DNA of 64,000 nt from Sulfobacillus sp. GTDB taxonomy: Bacteria; Bacillota; Sulfobacillia; Sulfobacillales; Sulfobacillaceae. The position numbers and the translations under genes are program-made. The stretch lies in contig DAHWKJ010000022.1 in assembly GCA_027343695.1 (NCBI GenBank), positions 1 to 64,000 of the forward strand, in the 5' to 3' direction. Positions 1 through 8,103 of this stretch are shown here, in pieces (positions within the stretch are counted from its first letter, which is position 1; every line of letters starts with the position of its first letter). The notes beneath the pieces are model-generated. The model searched no databases and was not told where the DNA came from. It saw only the letters and a list, made by a program, of their open reading frames with translations.

Positions 1-678
1 GGTTGTCACATACTGAAACTTTCGGTAGAGAGCCACCGAATCCACCATGTAGCCATCTTTAATGGGGACCGCCACCGGTAAGTAAATATCCACGCCGGGG
101 GTGGCCAAACGCACTAAGATTTGCCATAAGCGCACCCCAAAGGCGTCGGTTTGACAGGTATGGCAACTAAACAGCGTGGCAAAGTAGAGACTCGGAAATT
201 TATCTTGAGGCGAGGTGTGATGTAGAAGCTCCTTAATCGAGGTAGGCGAAGCCACCACGAACGGGGTCTTGGCGAGGGTGGGAATCCTCCCGAGTCCATC
301 GAAGGCGCGTTTTAAGTACATGGGCTGTAGATGGGTCGAGATGGCGACGAGTTGCATCTGGCCCAGATAGAGGTCTTTGGAGACTTGCGCTTGAGCCTCA
401 TTAAAGGTCTGTGGAAGATCGGGGCCGGAACCAGTCACGTCAAAGGTATCTTTTGACGAGGAGCCGCCACCAGCCGGGCCGGCACTACTGCTGGTGACCG
501 CCGAAGGAGTGGGAGCCTGGAACACCGTGGTAAATTCCCCGGGATGTTTTGCCGGACCAAACCCCATCGAGAGCACCATGGCTCGCGAGTTGACCGGCCG
601 GTTATCCCAACATCCGGTGACGCCGACTAGAAGGCTCATCAGCAGCATCGTTCGTGCCACGATTCTAACTTTCATCAT
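1..678 (-). CDS. Ger(x)C-type spore germination lipoprotein, 3' end outside window
   Basis: Read on the minus strand from an ATG at 678 (a second ATG follows at 675), this frame stays open to the window edge, about 226 codons. The N-terminus has a short hydrophobic signal ending in a lipobox, LLVGVTGCWDNR, and GCWD right after the signal is the hallmark of GerAC-type lipoproteins. These are the C subunits of nutrient germinant receptors, held on the outer face of the spore inner membrane. The start overlaps the 3' end of the upstream gerA gene by about 14 bases, as in gerA operons. A glycine/serine-rich linker at about residues 60-80 is unusual. The C-terminal GerAC domain lies outside the window. 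Confidence 0.85.
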   Translation of the reverse strand, partial: MMKVRIVARTMLLMSLLVGVTGCWDNRPVNSRAMVLSMGFGPAKHPGEFTTVFQAPTPSAVTSSSAGPAGGGSSSKDTFDVTGSGPDLPQTFNEAQAQVSKDLYLGQMQLVAISTHLQPMYLKRAFDGLGRIPTLAKTPFVVASPTSIKELLHHTSPQDKFPSLYFATLFSCHTCQTDAFGVRLWQILVRLATPGVDIYLPVAVPIKDGYMVDSVALYRKFQYVTT

Positions 679-2494
679 CGAATGTCTCTTGTTGGGCTTG
701 GTGTAGTTGGGGGGTGGCCATCGGGAGATGGTCGTGCGACACTTGTTGGGTAGGATGTACGGTGCGCAAATATGCGGGGCGTTTAGTGAGGCTGGCGCCC
801 GGAAACCGGATCCAGGAATCTTTCAAATCTCGCACGCGAATCGGACCGAATGGGGAGAGATACGGGACGCCGAAGCTTTCGAGACTGGCCAGATGCGATA
901 GAATGAGCAACATCGCCAGGATAATGCCATAAATACCAAAGGCATAACTGGCAATCACGACAAACCAGAAAAGAATCCGCCATGGGGTCGCCATTTCATA
1001 GACGGGTGAAGTGAAAAGCCCCAAGGCGGTCAACGTAATGATCACAATCATGATATCGGAGACGACCGCCGCCTTCACTACGGCTGTACCCACGACGATG
1101 GCGCCGACCGTGCCGAGGGTGGTAGAAAGACCCTTCGGTAAGCGGATCGCCGCCTCGCGCAAGATCTCGATGATCACCCACATGATGAGCACCTCAAAGA
1201 TCGGCGGGAAGGGGATCCCAGTCCGCGATCCGGCAATGGTAATCACCAATTTAGTGGGTAAGAGCTCGGGATCCACCGAACTAAAGGCCACGTACAAAGG
1301 AGGTAACAAGAGTCCCACAAAGAGCCCGGCGAGTCGGGTGACGCGTTCCAAGCCGGCTTCCCAGAAACTTGCCGTGTAGTCGTCTGTCGTCTGATAAAAG
1401 TCCATAAACGTGGAGGGGACTGTCATCGCATAGGGGGTGTTGTCGACCAATATCGCAACCTTTCCCATCGCAATATCCCGCGCGATCAAATCCGCCCGTT
1501 CCGATGATCGTACCTGCGGGAAAAGGGAATTGGGATGGGTCGATAGCGCCCGGTTTAAGGTGTTGGAATATTCCAGGTTAGCAATTTGGACGGTAGCCAG
1601 GCGCCTTTTGACCGCCATCACCAGCTCGGGATTGGTGACCCCTTCGACATGGGCAATGACGACCGCGGTTTGTGACAATTCGCCAAGGTTGATCGTATCG
1701 AAGTGAAGGCTTGGCCCTTTGATACGGCGTCGGATTAGGTTCATTTGGGTCAAGATGACCTCGTTAAACGCTTCTTGAGGACCCTTGACGGCGCGTTCCG
1801 TGGTGGGGGACGAAATGGCCCGCGCCGGATATTTCACGGTGTCCAGCACGAGGACTTCAGGGCAGCCATCGATAAACAGAAGCGTATTGCCGCCCATCAG
1901 GTCGACCAAGATCTTGGACCATTGGTTTTCGACCGTGGCGTGACCAATTGAGGTGATCGAATCGTGAACAATCTGATGCGCGACCGTGGGATCTTTGGCT
2001 AAGTCGTCGGTGTTTTGATAGCGTTGTAGAAGATACACGGTATCTTGGTCAATCATCTGATTGTCGCTCAGCCCATCTTCAAAGGCTAAGAGAGCCGGAA
2101 TCGGGTGATGGCGGCCAATGAGAAAGCGCCGGATGATAATGTCGGGAGATTGACCCACCGTATTTTTTAAACGCTCATAAGCGGCTTCGACACTGCCTGA
2201 GACTACATCTAATGAGATGGGCATGGTGTTGGCTTTAGGCTCGAGTTCTTTGGTGAAGGCGTCGAGTCGATTCGAAAAGGTTTTAGTCTCGGTAATCAAA
2301 TCTTGTAAGAGGCCAATGTCGACGCCCGAGACCTCTTCTAAGGTGTTTTGGGCGGTCGTCAGATTATCCATGAGCTTGGCCGCATCGGCCCGGGTCGGCG
2401 GAGGGGCATCCCCCAAATGGTCTAATATTTCTGGCCCTCGATGCGCTTCGTAATCGGGTCGCGGCTTAGATTTTTTGCGATGAAAAGGCCACAT
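665..2494 (-). CDS. GerA-family spore germination protein (A subunit)
   Basis: About 609 residues. It has a hydrophilic N-terminal half followed by several hydrophobic segments in the C-terminal part (for example LAGLFVGLLLPPLYVAF and ILFWFVVIASYAFGIYGI), the layout of GerAA/GerA-family germinant receptor A subunits in the spore inner membrane. Family motifs include PFPPIFEVLIMWVIIEILREA. I chose the ATG at 2494, giving MWPFHRKK, because a G-rich stretch precedes it. An upstream in-frame ATG at 2527 would add 11 residues but has no visible ribosome site. The gerC lipoprotein follows with a short overlap. No B subunit (permease) gene lies between them, so a gerB would have to be elsewhere. Confidence 0.9.
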   Translation of the reverse strand: MWPFHRKKSKPRPDYEAHRGPEILDHLGDAPPPTRADAAKLMDNLTTAQNTLEEVSGVDIGLLQDLITETKTFSNRLDAFTKELEPKANTMPISLDVVSGSVEAAYERLKNTVGQSPDIIIRRFLIGRHHPIPALLAFEDGLSDNQMIDQDTVYLLQRYQNTDDLAKDPTVAHQIVHDSITSIGHATVENQWSKILVDLMGGNTLLFIDGCPEVLVLDTVKYPARAISSPTTERAVKGPQEAFNEVILTQMNLIRRRIKGPSLHFDTINLGELSQTAVVIAHVEGVTNPELVMAVKRRLATVQIANLEYSNTLNRALSTHPNSLFPQVRSSERADLIARDIAMGKVAILVDNTPYAMTVPSTFMDFYQTTDDYTASFWEAGLERVTRLAGLFVGLLLPPLYVAFSSVDPELLPTKLVITIAGSRTGIPFPPIFEVLIMWVIIEILREAAIRLPKGLSTTLGTVGAIVVGTAVVKAAVVSDIMIVIITLTALGLFTSPVYEMATPWRILFWFVVIASYAFGIYGIILAMLLILSHLASLESFGVPYLSPFGPIRVRDLKDSWIRFPGASLTKRPAYLRTVHPTQQVSHDHLPMATPQLHQAQQETFDDES

Positions 2495-2587
2495 CAGCTT
2501 TGGATCCCCCCGTCTCGTGATGGACATTGGACTGGCTACCCGAATCGTGTCGGTATTGGTACAATGTGGCCCAATAGGCCAGGAGTT

Positions 2588-3595
2588 ATGCGCGTAGAGG
2601 AGGTAGACCAGACGGATATCCGAGAGAGCCAGGCCGTACTGGAGCGAGGAACTTTAGAACCGGTGTATTATTTGGTCGGAGTCCAGGCGTACTGGGCCCT
2701 TAGTTGGATCGAGGGGGTGCGTCGCCGCATCTTGGGTCCAGAACATTGCCAAGATGGATTTTTGCGTGTCGATGAAGGAACGGTCGTGTGGGCAGATGTA
2801 GCCTCGTTCTTACAGACCCCCAGTCTATTTTCTGAAGGTCGAGTGGCGTTAATCCGGGACACGGCTACGTGGAAGACCAAAGAGGCGGATGTTAAGGCAT
2901 GGCTGGGCCATCAACACTTGGCCCACACGTGCCTCATTCTTTGGGACAAGAAAGCGTCGCCCAATCTCACCAAACTCCTGGGGGCGCACCGCGTCATTGA
3001 CCTTGTACCCATTAAAGGGCTAGCCTTTACGCGGTTTGTGGAAGCCACCGCCAAGGCGCGGGATGTCCATCTCGGGCGGGGTGGAGCCGAATATCTTACC
3101 CAGGTGCTCGAGAGCAATGAATTTCAGGTGGAGCACGAACTCGACAAGCTTCGTCTTTACGATGGAGCCCGCACCTGGACCCCACGTGATTTGACTGAGG
3201 TGGTATTGCCGCTTTCCGGTACGGCATTTTGGCAACTGTCCGACGCCGTAGTACGGCGTCAGCGTGAATTGGCGTTGGCTTCTCTTGAAGAGCTTTTGGC
3301 GGCGGGTCACGATCCGTTGCCGCTTCTGGTGACCATAGCGCGCCAATTAATTCAACTGATTCATGCCCTCGAGGCCTTGAATCAAGGGATTCCGGCACGA
3401 GTATTTGCAGAGCAGGAAGGGATTCGTGATTTTGTGGCGACGCGGATTTATCAAGCGGCTAAGGTTTGGAGTCTTCATGAATTAAACCAGGCACTGGACT
3501 TCATAACCCGGGTTGACCTGGCCATGAAGTCGGGGCGCGGAGACCCCGAAAACTGGCTCATGGCTTTAGTCGGCTTAATTTTGCCCTCCGTATGA
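2588..3595 (+). CDS. holA: DNA polymerase III delta subunit
   Basis: 335 residues, the usual size for HolA, the clamp-loader subunit that opens the beta sliding clamp. The N-terminus has the family pattern of a strand and helix around PVYYLVGVQAYWALSWI. The middle carries the helical region with EFQVEHELDKLRLYDG, and the C-terminus is the collar domain (LLVTIARQLIQLIHALE). Walker motifs are degenerate, as expected for delta. It sits next to rpsT, the conserved Firmicute arrangement. The ATG at 2588 has AGGAG only two bases upstream, so the exact start is uncertain; an ATG at 2564 is an alternative. Confidence 0.92.
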   Translation: MRVEEVDQTDIRESQAVLERGTLEPVYYLVGVQAYWALSWIEGVRRRILGPEHCQDGFLRVDEGTVVWADVASFLQTPSLFSEGRVALIRDTATWKTKEADVKAWLGHQHLAHTCLILWDKKASPNLTKLLGAHRVIDLVPIKGLAFTRFVEATAKARDVHLGRGGAEYLTQVLESNEFQVEHELDKLRLYDGARTWTPRDLTEVVLPLSGTAFWQLSDAVVRRQRELALASLEELLAAGHDPLPLLVTIARQLIQLIHALEALNQGIPARVFAEQEGIRDFVATRIYQAAKVWSLHELNQALDFITRVDLAMKSGRGDPENWLMALVGLILPSV

Positions 3596-3634
3596 TGGCC
3601 CCCTATTTAAAAGGCTACCTTTCGAATGCAGGCT

Positions 3635-3680
3635 AAAGAGAGCAAAAACCCCAAACGAGGTTGGGGTTTTTGCTCTCTTT
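3635..3680. terminator. bidirectional terminator between holA and rpsT
   Basis: A perfect 18-bp inverted repeat runs from 3635-3652 to 3663-3680 with a 10-base loop. An A-run on the left and a T-run on the right make it usable for both convergent genes. The right arm ends exactly at the rpsT stop codon. Confidence 0.92.
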
Positions 3681-3949
3681 TATACCGCTTTGGCTTTGTT
3701 AAGCTTTACGGTTAATCGTGACTTTTTGCGGTTTGCCGTGTTGCGATGTAGCGCACCCTTTTGGGCGGCTCGATCTAAACGGGCATGGCAAAATTTTAAT
3801 GCGGATTCTGCTGAAACCACATCGCCCCGCTTCAACGCGTCTTCAAAACGACGAATCGCGGTGCGCACCATGGTTTTGCGAATTTTATTGCGCAAGGTCC
3901 GTACTTCGGTTTGACGGATGCGCTTTTTGGCAGACTTAATATTGGCCAC
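3680..3949 (-). CDS. rpsT: 30S ribosomal protein S20
   Basis: 89 residues, highly basic, starting VANIKSAKKRIRQTEVR. This is the canonical S20 N-terminus that binds 16S rRNA near its 5' domain. The GTG at 3949 is preceded by GGAGGT six bases upstream; the longer reading frame above it has no ribosome site. The gene stands alone on the minus strand, convergent with holA, with its own sigma-A promoter and a shared terminator. The position next to holA is the classical Firmicute order. Confidence 0.97.
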   Translation of the reverse strand: MANIKSAKKRIRQTEVRTLRNKIRKTMVRTAIRRFEDALKRGDVVSAESALKFCHARLDRAAQKGALHRNTANRKKSRLTVKLNKAKAV

Positions 3950-3970
3950 TCGGATACCTCCCGACGCCGC

Positions 3971-3999
3971 ATTATAGCATAAGACAATCTGTGGGTAAA
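3971..3999 (-). promoter_or_regulatory. sigma-A promoter of rpsT
   Basis: On the minus strand, TTTACC (3999-3994) and a perfect TATAAT (3976-3971) are separated by 17 bases. The GTG start of rpsT lies about 20 bases downstream of the -10 box. Confidence 0.75.
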
Positions 4000-4031
4000 G
4001 AGTCGAGGGCTCGGGATCGAGGGATTTTGAG

Positions 4032-4361
4032 ATGTTCACATGGATACTGTTATTAAAATTTTGGCTGGCTGTCGGTCTTATCTATCTGACGTCATGGATT
4101 GTTCCCGGGTTTCATGTCACCGGGTTGGCAGGGATGTTCCTGGCGGTGTTGATGACGGCCCTCGTGGCTATCATCGAGACGACAGCCGGTAGTCAATATG
4201 TACCCAACGCTCACGGCATTTTGGCTTGGGCTTCTGGTGTGGTCATCTTATATTGCGGGCAATGGATACTGCCCGGAATTTATGCCAATTTGCTTGGGGC
4301 GATTCTGGCCGGTACTATTCTGTGGGCGGTCAGCTTTTTGGTTCCCAAAATTTGGGGATAG
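4032..4361 (+). CDS. small four-helix membrane protein (phage-holin-IV/YvlD-like)
   Basis: 109 residues, almost entirely hydrophobic. It has about four membrane segments, broken by short loops such as PGFHVTG and SQYVPNAHG. Size, spacing and the WIVPGFHV motif near the N-terminus resemble the YvlD/superfamily-IV holin-like membrane proteins, whose function is unknown. It lies between rpsT and spoIIP, the position held by yqxA in Bacillus, but it does not look like YqxA. Its promoter region must overlap that of divergent rpsT. The assignment is by hydropathy and motif only. Confidence 0.7.
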   Translation: MFTWILLLKFWLAVGLIYLTSWIVPGFHVTGLAGMFLAVLMTALVAIIETTAGSQYVPNAHGILAWASGVVILYCGQWILPGIYANLLGAILAGTILWAVSFLVPKIWG

Positions 4362-4425
4362 CAGTCTAAATCCCCAGGATTTCCCATAGCATGGAATCAA
4401 TGGATGGGTAGGGAAGGGGATCGCG

Positions 4426-5640
4426 ATGAGTGGGCGACGGAGATGGCGAAGACCACGCGTGGTATGGTTTTTTGGAACTCGGCCGAGGCCAGTGCGACGA
4501 CGACCGCCGCGTGCCTCAAGACGTTGGGCGGGTCCACGTCGCGTGCCATGGAGTAGTGTAAGCCTGTACGGGATTACTTTGGCGCTTGCGACGCTTGTGC
4601 TGTGGCGCACGCCCTCGCGTCCTACCGTAGCGATTCCGGTTACCGGTCACCTCGCGGGCCAAGGGCATCAGTCTTGGTTGGCGAGTAACCTCGGTGCCCT
4701 TCATGTCAGTCGTGGGTCGCTGATCTCATGGATGAACCAAGGGATTCCCCTCTTAGGACTGACCGCAGAATCCGAGCCCTTTCGATGGCGCTGGCGTTCG
4801 TGGGTGCTGACCGGTCTTATCGATTTGTCGGGAGTGCGTCTTACGAGCCTTCCTGCCCTATTGGAACTCGAGATTCCCGCTTTACGGCTGGTGCCGACGG
4901 AGCTTAGAGCGCCCACCACCCCTTCTAAGCCATTACCCCCACCTTCCGGGCAAGACGCGACCCTGTCTGGGTTACCCGGAGCCGGGTCGCGTATTTGGGC
5001 CAAGTTAGGAACAAACCCCTTGGTGGGGATTTATCAGACTCATAGCACGGAGTCGTTTTGGCCGGTGCTACATCCGGGGTCACCCACGGCCAATTCGACA
5101 CACTGGTCGGATACCATTGTTCAAGTCGGGTGGTGGTTGGCCAACGATCTCAATCAGCGCGGAATCGGAGTGGTACAGTCTCGGGTCAACAACATGTCCG
5201 ATGGCCTTTTGGCCAGCTACAACAAATCATATTATACCGCCAAGCAACTGCTGAAATGGTATCCCACGGTGCGGGTCCTCATTGATTTGCACCGGGGACA
5301 GGCTTCTGGATCGGTGACTACCACCACCATTCATGGGACGAAGGCGGCACGCATTCTGATTGTGGTCGGGACCAATAAGGTACTCCCCAATCCTTATTGG
5401 CACCAGAACTTAACATTTGCTATGCGTCTTGCGAAGGCATTGGACGCTATCGCTCCGGGTTTGCTGAGAGGCAATGGCATTGAGTCTGTACCCTACCGGT
5501 ATAACCAACAATTGATGCCTGCCGATGTCCTCATTGAAATCGGTGGACCTGACAATACCCTGGCTGAAGAGCGGGTTGCGGCGGCGGACCTAGCCCGGGC
5601 CTTATCTATCGTGGTGACGTCCAAGGGAGCGGTGCCATAG
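4426..5640 (+). CDS. spoIIP: stage II sporulation protein P (peptidoglycan hydrolase)
   Basis: 404 residues. An Arg-rich cytosolic N-terminus (about 1-42) is followed by one membrane segment (about 44-60), a Pro-rich linker, and the SpoIIP catalytic domain from about residue 195. Visible catalytic-domain motifs are YQTHSTESF near 203, DLHRGQ near 286 and LIEIGG near 370. In Bacillus the enzyme works with SpoIID and SpoIIM in engulfment as an amidase and endopeptidase, on the outer face of the forespore-engulfing membrane. The ATG follows AAGGGGAT. A CATAGCAT element at 4385-4392 resembles a sigma-E -10 box, which would fit mother-cell expression, but the -35 is poor. The Arg-rich head is longer than usual. 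Confidence 0.92.
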   Translation: MSGRRRWRRPRVVWFFGTRPRPVRRRPPRASRRWAGPRRVPWSSVSLYGITLALATLVLWRTPSRPTVAIPVTGHLAGQGHQSWLASNLGALHVSRGSLISWMNQGIPLLGLTAESEPFRWRWRSWVLTGLIDLSGVRLTSLPALLELEIPALRLVPTELRAPTTPSKPLPPPSGQDATLSGLPGAGSRIWAKLGTNPLVGIYQTHSTESFWPVLHPGSPTANSTHWSDTIVQVGWWLANDLNQRGIGVVQSRVNNMSDGLLASYNKSYYTAKQLLKWYPTVRVLIDLHRGQASGSVTTTTIHGTKAARILIVVGTNKVLPNPYWHQNLTFAMRLAKALDAIAPGLLRGNGIESVPYRYNQQLMPADVLIEIGGPDNTLAEERVAAADLARALSIVVTSKGAVP

Positions 5641-5697
5641 GGTAGCGAGAGTAGGCGGAGAAATTATTGCGTGTGATATGCGACAAAGGCTGGTCCT

Positions 5698-5706
5698 TGG
5701 TATACT
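5698..5706 (+). promoter_or_regulatory. possible extended -10 promoter upstream of the small ORF and gmk-like gene
   Basis: TGG followed by TATACT at 5701-5706 forms an extended -10 element. No good -35 hexamer is seen. Transcription would start about 30 bases before the small coding frame. Confidence 0.4.
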
Positions 5707-5742
5707 AAGGATTCATAAGTCGAGAAAAGAGGTGCCGGCCCA

Positions 5743-5871
5743 ATGGATTTATCGCTGCCGGCCAGTAGGCCGCGTAAGCACCGAGATCGTGGGGAGCGAC
5801 ACTCCTCCTACTTGATCCCGAACACTAAATCTCGCAGCGGTTTTCCGGTGCGTAGGAGAGTTCTTTCATGA
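5743..5871 (+). CDS. possible 42-residue basic protein coupled to the guanylate kinase-like gene
   Basis: The ATG at 5743 is preceded by AGAGGTG at a normal distance of about eight bases and opens 42 codons. The frame ends in a TGA that overlaps the ATG of the next gene (ATGA at 5868-5871), a classic coupling arrangement. The product starts MDLSLPASRPRKHRDRGERH, is rich in Arg and Ser, and ends in VRRRVLS. I do not recognise it. The same DNA can fold strongly: GCAC at 5778-5781 with GTGC at 5848-5851, CGAGAT at 5782-5787 with ATCTCG at 5829-5834, and a GCCGGC hairpin at 5734-5762. It could therefore instead be, or also be, a structured leader. Confidence 0.4.
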   Translation: MDLSLPASRPRKHRDRGERHSSYLIPNTKSRSGFPVRRRVLS

Positions 5872-6446
5872 AAGGTCGTCTCTTTGTGCTGATTGGGCCG
5901 AGTGGCGTGGGGAAAACCACGTTGGCCGAAAAAGCTCAACATGATGGACTCGCCAATCGGATTGTTACCTGCACTACCCGATCACCTCGACCGCACGAGG
6001 TATCGGGAGAAGACTATTTCTTTTTGAGTATGGACGAGTTTGCTTTACGTGAAGCGCACGACGAATTTGTCGAAAACGAGTGGATCCACGGCAATCGTTA
6101 CGGGGTGCTCATCAGAGAATTGTCTCGGGCCTTGGAATCGGGACAGGGGGCCATCGTCTCCCTGGGTTATGAAGGGGCCAAACGTGTCAAAGAGCTCTGG
6201 CCCCAGCAATCGACGATTGTAGGGATCTTACCTCCGTCACTAGAGACCCTAAGAGATCGGCTTAAGGACCGTGGGACCAAAGACAGCGAGATTGCCCTGA
6301 GATTGCGCGAGATCGATCGGGAGGCGCCAGCCGTAGAGGCCTTAGCGGACGTCATCATCATTAACGATGACTTAGCCGACGCATATCGCCAATGGCAAGC
6401 ACTTCTAGCACCCGAGAAGGCGCGAGAATCTTTCCGGGATCGTTAA
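5868..6446 (+). CDS. guanylate kinase-like P-loop kinase
   Basis: 192 residues with the Gmk fold signature: P-loop GPSGVGKTT at about 10-18, the GMP-binding loop TTRSPRPHEVSGEDY, and ENEWIHGNRYGV, matching the family HGNxYGT element. Canonical Gmk converts GMP and ATP to GDP and ADP. Here the usual EIDVQGA motif is replaced by VSLGYEGA, losing the conserved acidic residue, so this may be a specialised paralogue rather than the housekeeping enzyme. The housekeeping gene usually sits near rpoZ/coaBC, which is not in this window. It begins the block inserted between spoIIP and lepA. Confidence 0.75.
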   Translation: MKGRLFVLIGPSGVGKTTLAEKAQHDGLANRIVTCTTRSPRPHEVSGEDYFFLSMDEFALREAHDEFVENEWIHGNRYGVLIRELSRALESGQGAIVSLGYEGAKRVKELWPQQSTIVGILPPSLETLRDRLKDRGTKDSEIALRLREIDREAPAVEALADVIIINDDLADAYRQWQALLAPEKARESFRDR

Positions 6447-6484
6447 TCTCGTTCCTAATCCTGGTGAATGCGCAATCTAAAGAC

Positions 6485-6493
6485 TGATATAAT
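6485..6493 (+). promoter_or_regulatory. extended -10 promoter of the paaK operon
   Basis: TGATATAAT at 6485-6493 is a consensus extended -10 element, about 26 bases before the paaK start. The -35 region is weak, as is common for extended -10 promoters. Confidence 0.6.
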
Positions 6494-6519
6494 GGAAAAC
6501 AATGTAAGGAGGTCAGACC

Positions 6520-7803
6520 ATGATCTGGGATCGCGCTATGGAAACCATGGATCGGCAACGACTGCGCCGAGTGCAAGAAATGCGACTGCGCTGGACCCTG
6601 AACTGGGCCCGAGAACGGGTGCCGTTTTACCAAGAACGGATAGACCGCATCATTTCCTCCGACGATCGAGACCCCATTGCTTATCTCAAAGACATTCCCT
6701 TTACTACCAAAAAAGATCTGCGAGCTCAATATCCCACAGGATTCTTTGCGGTTCCTCGCCATGAATTGCGCCGGATTCATGCGTCGTCCGGGACGGGGGG
6801 GAAGCCCACCATGGTGGGCTATACGGCACGTGACTTAGCGATGTGGGCTGAAGTCGTGGCGCGATCCCTCGCCGCTGCAGGAGCTCGACCGGGGGATATG
6901 CTCCACAACGCTTATGGTTATGGACTTTTTACCGGGGGATTGGGATTGCATGCCGGTGCGGAACGTATGGGCCTCACTGTGATTCCCGCTTCGGGAGGCG
7001 GTACGGAACGCCAAGTGGAACTGCTGTGCGACCTGCGGCCGGAAGGACTCGCATGCACCCCGAGCTATGCCTTGAATTTGGCTGAAACCGGACTCCGGCT
7101 TGGCGGGGACCCCAAGACCTGGGGTCTAAAGTTCGCAATATTAGGGGCCGAACCTTGGACCGAGGCGATGCGTCAGCGCATTGAAAACGCTCTCAACGTG
7201 TCTGCGGTCGATATTTATGGGCTATCCGAAATTACAGGTCCGGGGGTTGCTATTGAATGTGACCAAGCCAAAGATGGACTACACGTGTTCGAGGACTTCT
7301 TCTACATGGAAATTGTGGACCCAAAAACAGGGGATGCTGTTTCGCCTGGTACGCTAGGGGAGCTGGTGCTGACGACATTGGCCAAAGAAGCAATGCCGAT
7401 GGTGCGGTATCGGACGGGAGACCTGGTCTCTCTCCTCGACGATCCTTGTGCCTGTGGTCGGACGCATCGCAAGATTAGTCGTGTGGTCGGTCGTACCGAT
7501 GACATGTTAGTGGTCCGTGGGGTTAATGTCTTTCCGAGCGAGATTGAACGCGTGATGCTAAATCTTTCGACCGAACTCGAACCGAATTACCAGTTGGCAT
7601 GGGAAGATGGACCAATGCCACGGTTGGTGTTGGAAGTGGAATCCCAAACCTCTAACGGACTCGATCCGGCGTGGATTGCTCGCCGCTTGAAAGAAGCCCT
7701 AAGGGTATCCCTCGAGGTGCGGCTCTTGCCTCCCGGCACGCTGGTCCGCGCGCCGGGTAAGGCCATTCGCGTGGTCGATCGTCGGTCGACGGAAAGGAAA
7801 TAG
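6520..7803 (+). CDS. paaK: phenylacetate-CoA ligase family protein
   Basis: 427 residues, the normal length for PaaK-type AMP-forming ligases, which activate an aryl or related carboxylate to its CoA ester in the cytosol. Motifs include the ATP-binding SSGTGGKPTMVGY loop (about 87-99), the YGLSEITGPG adenylation motif (about 233-242), and a C-terminal domain with YRTGDLV, CACGRTHRKI and GRTDDMLVVRGVNVFPSEIE. The ATG has a strong AAGGAGGT ribosome site. It is followed within a few bases by an EthD-domain gene and an enoyl-CoA hydratase, so the three probably act in one aromatic or acyl-CoA route. The substrate cannot be read from sequence. Confidence 0.9.
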   Translation: MIWDRAMETMDRQRLRRVQEMRLRWTLNWARERVPFYQERIDRIISSDDRDPIAYLKDIPFTTKKDLRAQYPTGFFAVPRHELRRIHASSGTGGKPTMVGYTARDLAMWAEVVARSLAAAGARPGDMLHNAYGYGLFTGGLGLHAGAERMGLTVIPASGGGTERQVELLCDLRPEGLACTPSYALNLAETGLRLGGDPKTWGLKFAILGAEPWTEAMRQRIENALNVSAVDIYGLSEITGPGVAIECDQAKDGLHVFEDFFYMEIVDPKTGDAVSPGTLGELVLTTLAKEAMPMVRYRTGDLVSLLDDPCACGRTHRKISRVVGRTDDMLVVRGVNVFPSEIERVMLNLSTELEPNYQLAWEDGPMPRLVLEVESQTSNGLDPAWIARRLKEALRVSLEVRLLPPGTLVRAPGKAIRVVDRRSTERK

Positions 7804-7806
7804 ACG

Positions 7807-8103
7807 ATGGTAACGTTCTTGGCGCTCTATAAGCGGCCGCCCGATCCAGACGCTTTTTTGGAACACTATAAAACCGTGCATGTGCCATTAGCCGAAGCGC
7901 TTCCTGGGCTTCAGAACATGTGGTGGGGATTGGCTTCACCGTTGGGGGCAGGCGATGACATTTACTTAGTAGCATCTTTGCAGTTTGGGGACCGGGAGGC
8001 ATTGGACCGGGCCATGGCGTCTCCCGAAGGGCGGGCGGCGGCGGACGACCTGAATCATTTTGCGAAAAATCTCTATCAATTGAAAGTGGTGGATTGCCAA
8101 TGA
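7807..8103 (+). CDS. EthD-domain protein
   Basis: 98 residues matching the EthD ferredoxin-like (dimeric alpha-beta barrel) family: an N-terminal TFLALYKRPPD strand, HYKTVHVPLAEALPGL around residues 20-36, and a C-terminal FAKNLYQLKV. EthD proteins accompany many degradation gene sets, but their exact activities vary and are often unknown. It starts three bases after paaK and its stop overlaps the ATG of the enoyl-CoA hydratase (ATGA at 8100-8103). It is therefore translated as part of that operon and probably helps the same pathway. Confidence 0.85.
   Translation: MVTFLALYKRPPDPDAFLEHYKTVHVPLAEALPGLQNMWWGLASPLGAGDDIYLVASLQFGDREALDRAMASPEGRAAADDLNHFAKNLYQLKVVDCQ

Noticed and set aside
5743-5871. 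5S rRNA-like sequence near 5811-5835
   Set aside because: Only a short stretch (TCCCGAACAC) resembles the 5S loop; the rest of the 5S secondary structure is absent.
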